This document shows positions 60,444 through 64,000 of a stretch of 64,000 nucleotides of DNA, one piece after another (position 1 is the first letter of the stretch; every line of letters starts with the position of its first letter). The notes below the pieces were generated by a model that ran no database searches, had not been told where the DNA came from, and saw only the letters and a program-made list of their open reading frames with translations. The translations under genes and the position numbers were made by a program. Source of the DNA: Bacteroides sp. (GTDB taxonomy: Bacteria > Bacteroidota > Bacteroidia > Bacteroidales > Muribaculaceae); contig JAAVDM010000039.1 of the NCBI GenBank assembly GCA_014801815.1, positions 1 to 64,000 of the forward strand, given 5' to 3'.

Positions 60444-61672
60444 TAGCTGAAAACAGATTTATCTCCTGATAATTCTACAAAGAATTCACCTTTATCAGTA
60501 GTCACCCTTATAACATCAAAATACGGAATACCGATCTGATTTAATGTCAGTTCCTGAAAAGGAAAGTCAGAGCTGATATTTTCATAAAATTTCTTATGAA
60601 ATACGGTTTTGTAACTGAGTTTTCTCATTTCTGAATTTTCAGAAATGAGATTATCAAGTTTTGATTCAGGAATCATTACTCTGAATTCCTTTTCAGGTCG
60701 GTCTGAGATAATAGCTTCAATAAATTTGTTATTCATCAGATTTATCTCAGCAGCATTTGCCTTACATATCTGTTTAAGTTCATTCAGTGCTTCGCCAACT
60801 GTCATATTAGCGGACATTTTCTGATCTGTTATTACAGGCTGCCATAATTCGTGAGCCGGACAGGTTTTCTTCCAAGAGGCAAATCTATAGGTATTTGTAG
60901 TGTTTGTAAGCCCTTCATAACGCCACATTTTACCTTGTAGTGTTGTAAAAGGTGTTTTACCTTCCTCATACGTATCCTGGTGAATGACTTTCATAGCTTC
61001 CTGAGCCTGTACCGCACCTATAATAGATGCACTTATAGGTGTTGTAGCGATACGCCCTTGTGAGGTCTGATTTCGTACTACATCGGCACAGCCGGTTCGA
61101 AGCATTATGATATTGAACTCTTCACGTGACAGGCCACACTCATAACAGCTTATTCCGGGTGTGAATGCTTTTACTACTCCTGTAAGATTCTCAATGCTGC
61201 CGTCAATCCACGTTTTACCAGCCCGCATAGCCATACGGTTAAGCTGATAACGTGCAAGACGGCTGTCGAGACACCCTATGATTACATCAACTGATCTGTA
61301 AAGACCCATGCCGACATCTGAAAATAAATTTCCTACAATAGGTGTGACCTTTATCTGAGGATTTATTTCCATAGCACGTTCTGCGGCTACTTCAGCCTTG
61401 TAACGGTTTTCGAAAGCATCTTTTTCACGAAATAGAACCGAACGTGTAAGATTACTTATTTCGATTCTGTCAAAATCAGCTACAAATATACGTCCGACAC
61501 CGAAAAGAGCCAAATTCTTAATGACCTCATTACCAAGAGCTCCGGCTCCGGCAACTAAGACACGTGCCTGAGAGACTTTTTCTTTTCTGAACCATGAGAG
61601 AAGGGTAAAGACACCTTCTCCCCATTCATATTTTTTTCTTTCTGTCATTAAGCTAAGCTGTTCAGATAACAA
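60443..61672 (-). CDS. ThiF/E1-like adenylyltransferase in the baseplate operon
   Basis: 409 aa. An E1-superfamily Rossmann domain: 'VLVAGAGALGNEVIKNLAL' (GxGxxG, about residue 42), 'VADFDRIEISNLTRSVLFRE' (adenylation Asp and the Arg finger region), 'IIGCLDSRLARYQLNRMAMR' and the Zn pair 'CYECG' (Cys176/Cys179) with 'TCPAH' later. 'TGCADV' (Cys195) lies where a thioester Cys could be. About 130 C-terminal residues form an additional domain ('QIGIPYFDVIRVTTDKGEFF'), possibly beta-grasp-like. E1 enzymes adenylate and transfer ubiquitin-like proteins or activate sulfur carriers; no ubiquitin-like protein, E2 or JAB gene is within the window. It overlaps its neighbours by 1 and 11 nt. Confidence 0.88.
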   Translation of the reverse strand: MLSEQLSLMTERKKYEWGEGVFTLLSWFRKEKVSQARVLVAGAGALGNEVIKNLALFGVGRIFVADFDRIEISNLTRSVLFREKDAFENRYKAEVAAERAMEINPQIKVTPIVGNLFSDVGMGLYRSVDVIIGCLDSRLARYQLNRMAMRAGKTWIDGSIENLTGVVKAFTPGISCYECGLSREEFNIIMLRTGCADVVRNQTSQGRIATTPISASIIGAVQAQEAMKVIHQDTYEEGKTPFTTLQGKMWRYEGLTNTTNTYRFASWKKTCPAHELWQPVITDQKMSANMTVGEALNELKQICKANAAEINLMNNKFIEAIISDRPEKEFRVMIPESKLDNLISENSEMRKLSYKTVFHKKFYENISSDFPFQELTLNQIGIPYFDVIRVTTDKGEFFVELSGDKSVFS

Positions 61673-62381
61673 TACCTATTTTTGCTCCGAGGAACATGTG
61701 GCCACTTTGTTTACATACATCGTAATCAGAAGAGGTACAGTTAATCTTATAAGTTCCATACACACCGATACGCAGGATTATATCACCTACCGGTATATTA
61801 CCGCCGAACTCCAGAGAAGGAGATATCATAAATCCTGACTTTTTCGTCTCATCTTCACGTTCTTCACCGTTCCACCAGCTTGCGTTCATTGTCGAGTAGA
61901 AAGTAGGAGCTATTCCGAAACTTCCGTATAATGAAGCACGCTGATGATTGAGTTTTCCCAATTCAATCTGAAGAGGTACACCGATCTCGAACATGTTTCT
62001 ATGTACACTATGTTTACCGGAATTAGTGTGTCCTATAGTAAGTGACAGACCTCCGTTGAAATAAAGTTGTTCACCTATACTCTGTTTCCATACACCTTCG
62101 AGACCGATTTCTTTCGAAGCATAACGATTGGCTCCGACACGTCCGGCAATTTCAAAAGCATGGTTTAAAGGCATCTCAATATCTGTAGAGATGATCGTAG
62201 TATCTTTTTGCAGTTCAAAGAATTCATAAAGATCGATATTGTCACGGAGACGATATTTTACATCTCCCGGACCGTTGTAATCAACGGTGTAAGGACCGAC
62301 GTTGAAATTGTCAATCTCAGTCTGAGCATTGCTTGTCAGTGCCGCAGCAGCCAGAACACAGATAGATAATAAATGTTTCAT
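61662..62381 (-). CDS. Outer-membrane beta-barrel protein in the baseplate operon
   Basis: 239 aa with a signal peptide (MKHLLSICVLAAAALTSNAQ). Alternating beta-strands with Gly/aromatic girdles ('GLEGVWKQSIGEQLYFNGGL', 'RASLYGSFGIAPTF', 'DIILRIGVYGTYKI') and the end 'GHMFLGAKIGIVI' predict a small barrel. Family not recognised. It overlaps the ThiF-like gene by 11 nt and is co-transcribed with it; it may anchor the complex in the outer membrane. Confidence 0.65.
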   Translation of the reverse strand: MKHLLSICVLAAAALTSNAQTEIDNFNVGPYTVDYNGPGDVKYRLRDNIDLYEFFELQKDTTIISTDIEMPLNHAFEIAGRVGANRYASKEIGLEGVWKQSIGEQLYFNGGLSLTIGHTNSGKHSVHRNMFEIGVPLQIELGKLNHQRASLYGSFGIAPTFYSTMNASWWNGEEREDETKKSGFMISPSLEFGGNIPVGDIILRIGVYGTYKINCTSSDYDVCKQSGHMFLGAKIGIVI

Positions 62382-62404
62382 GTTGATTGATGTATTAGAT
62401 GAAT

Positions 62405-64000
62405 TCAGGCTTCTTCATATTTGAATATGGTATCGCCTATATTGAAAGTATCTCCGTTACACAGTACGGCAGGCCGGTTCACAGGCAGTTCCGCACGGGA
62501 ATTGTAAATTACACCTGTAGCAAAGGGTTTTATGACAGGCAGACCTTTTTCATGGTCAATGTATAGTTGTGCATGTTCTTTAGCGACTTTATTGCTCTTT
62601 TCCCAGTTCATCTGGATTTCACATTCACCGGTCATACCTATCGATACTTTATTACCTCCGCCTGTAGCATTCATCCATTTATGAATAGGTATTCTCTGAC
62701 CTGCTTTTACTCCGTTCTGAATGACAAGGAAGTATTTTTCTGCTAACATTCTGACAGTAACAAGTGATGCGCCTAAACCGCCGCCGTAGATTATGAAGTC
62801 AAGAAGCATGTTAAGCCATTCGTACTTACTGCTTGTGAATTTGGTAAAATATAATACCAAAAATCCTATCAGTGCTGATAAGCAGCCACCTAACAGAGCG
62901 CTTTTTACAGGAATTGATGATTTTATAGTTAGTGCTAAAGATACACTGATGGAGAAAAGTACGTATGCCGGCAGAGAACAATACCAAGGTATATATGTCT
63001 TACCAGTCCATGTGAGTATCAGACAGAATAAGTCAGCGCCTATTGCAAAAGCTAACATACCTATGATACCTGTCATTACCGACAGCCCTATAATTTTAAG
63101 TCTTACTTTCCAGTTCTTGTTACGTATATCATCCTTATATCGGAATACGAGAGATATAAAAAATCCAAGCAGCAAACCTATCATCAGAAATGACGATGTA
63201 CGGGCTACACAGTCGCCTATAAGTGATACCTGTGCGTCGTTTTCGTTGATTACCAGTCCGACTATAAATTCGGAAATGCCTTTAAAGCCTCCTCGTCCGC
63301 AAAGTTCATAGAGAATCCAGCTGACCAGACCTGCCAGGATACCAACTATAGTCTGTGAACATTCTTTGAGTGAATTGAGGCGGAATAGTTCTTTCCAGTC
63401 AATATGGTTCTGAATACCTGTCTTGCAGTTTTGTCCGAATTCTGCACACTTATAGCCGTTCTCTTCCCAGCAGTGTTTATGCATCCAATGGTTGCATTTT
63501 GTTACTATAACCTGTCCGGGCTTAAGATCCTGCTTACAGTAGTGGCAGATACGGCGCTGAACATTCTCTTCAGGCTGATACTTTTTATAGTATTTTGATT
63601 TAAATGAAAGTGATTCAATAAAGGGTACGACCACTTTCATTACGAAGAAGAAAAATGCAAATGTTAGGAATGCTATAAGTATAGCAACCAAAAGTTCCAC
63701 AAATAGGTTTGTGGTACTCTGTTCTTTTTCCGGCCAAGGTCTTTCTGCAGAGCCTATAGTGAAAGTAGCATCTCCAATATTAGTTTTACCCCAGTTTGCC
63801 TCGTATGCTATATTTCCTGTGTATATTTTTTCAGGTGTTGCAGAGTACTTGAGTTCATAATCGTAGGTAGCTGATTCGATGACAGTTTGAAATCTTGAAA
63901 GCACATCATTCATATTTGCTGATGAAGTGACTTCTCCTTTAAGACGTTCAATTACTGTTCTGGTGCTGTCCTGAGGGTGGGTGAGTCCTTCCAAGGTTAT
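62405..64000 (-). CDS. Partial membrane protein with RING-H2-like zinc site and C-terminal FHA domain
   Basis: At least 531 codons; the frame stays open to the window edge, so the N-terminus is missing. After an exported N-terminal segment and a transmembrane helix (about residue 98-125 of the 529-aa track), a Cys/His array is spaced C150-x2-C-x13-C-x-H-x2-H-x2-C-x7-C-x6-C, the C3H2C3 order of RING-H2 fingers, in 'ICHYCKQDLKPGQ' and 'CNHWMHKHCWEEN'. Several more transmembrane helices follow. The last 100 residues ('KVSIGMTGECEIQMNW', 'AKEHAQLYID', 'LCNGDTFNIGDTIFKYEEA') form an FHA domain that should bind phosphothreonine. It pairs naturally with the kinase and the ThiF-like E1. Confidence 0.7.
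   Translation of the reverse strand: MTLEGLTHPQDSTRTVIERLKGEVTSSANMNDVLSRFQTVIESATYDYELKYSATPEKIYTGNIAYEANWGKTNIGDATFTIGSAERPWPEKEQSTTNLFVELLVAILIAFLTFAFFFFVMKVVVPFIESLSFKSKYYKKYQPEENVQRRICHYCKQDLKPGQVIVTKCNHWMHKHCWEENGYKCAEFGQNCKTGIQNHIDWKELFRLNSLKECSQTIVGILAGLVSWILYELCGRGGFKGISEFIVGLVINENDAQVSLIGDCVARTSSFLMIGLLLGFFISLVFRYKDDIRNKNWKVRLKIIGLSVMTGIIGMLAFAIGADLFCLILTWTGKTYIPWYCSLPAYVLFSISVSLALTIKSSIPVKSALLGGCLSALIGFLVLYFTKFTSSKYEWLNMLLDFIIYGGGLGASLVTVRMLAEKYFLVIQNGVKAGQRIPIHKWMNATGGGNKVSIGMTGECEIQMNWEKSNKVAKEHAQLYIDHEKGLPVIKPFATGVIYNSRAELPVNRPAVLCNGDTFNIGDTIFKYEEA

Noticed and set aside
49758-64000. Calling the operon a complete type VI secretion system
   Set aside because: Sheath, tube, ClpV, VgrG and membrane-complex genes are not in the window, so only a baseplate-like module can be supported.
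1-64000. CRISPR arrays, rRNA and tRNA genes
   Set aside because: I found no regularly spaced direct repeats and no tRNA cloverleaf or rRNA sequence by eye; a dedicated scan (tRNAscan, CRISPR finder) could still find a tRNA I missed.

Overview
The window is a Bacteroidales chromosome segment, probably from a Muribaculaceae- or Prevotella-like gut anaerobe (inference). The signs are Bacteroidetes-type promoter boxes (TTG, about 20 nt, TAnnTTTG), a TPR/LuxR-HTH membrane regulator, a TonB-type barrel with ECF sigma and anti-sigma-like genes, a reverse rubrerythrin, a lutABC-lactate permease operon, and secreted proteins with the 'GLNI.R..DGT..K' C-terminus common in this order.

Layout. 0.1-7.0 kb: tilS, two secreted proteins and a TPR-HTH regulator. 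7.2-10.7 kb: reverse rubrerythrin, an HxlR regulator and a divergent four-gene RiPP cassette (ACGX-repeat precursor, cupin, radical SAM/SPASM enzyme, nitroreductase). 10.8-13.6 kb: polyol utilisation (sugar MFS permease and mannitol-type dehydrogenase). 13.9-20.9 kb: two ECF sigma loci, ruvX, an Rpn-type nuclease and a TonB-type barrel. 21.1-33.2 kb: a DUF4143 ATPase with a palindrome touching its start codon, def, ettA, a NUDIX hydrolase, a PepSY-like lipoprotein, a GNAT enzyme, an SpmA/SpmB-type fusion, a PIF1-like helicase, a solitary terminase-like ATPase/nuclease and a small barrel. 33.9-40.1 kb: an AT-rich three-gene cassette (DUF1848 Fe-S protein, methyltransferase-RecQ fusion, coiled-coil membrane protein) next to a scar made of fic and barrel-gene remnants. 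40.8-48.2 kb: a Sel1-repeat protein, an AI-2E family protein and lutABC-lctP. 48.4-64.0 kb: an ADP-ribosylglycohydrolase, then a long minus-strand operon that runs off the right edge.

The right-hand operon is the most remarkable part. In transcription order it encodes a membrane protein with a RING-H2-like zinc site and an FHA domain (5' end outside the window), an outer-membrane barrel, a ThiF/E1-like adenylyltransferase, four type VI/phage-baseplate-like proteins (TssG-, TssK-, gp25/TssE- and TssF-like), a peptidoglycan-binding protein, a glucosaminidase with LysM repeats, a truncated kinase remnant, a Ser/Thr kinase, a secreted protein and a PP2C phosphatase. I read it as a contractile-injection-type baseplate under phospho-signalling, linked to ubiquitin-like chemistry. 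I know of no described system with that combination, but no sheath, tube or ClpV gene is in view.

The two other accessory systems worth following are the DUF1848/methyltransferase-RecQ/coiled-coil cassette (a possible defence system) and the ACGX RiPP cassette (a recognised family whose product is unknown to me). All family assignments come from reading motifs; no database search was run.
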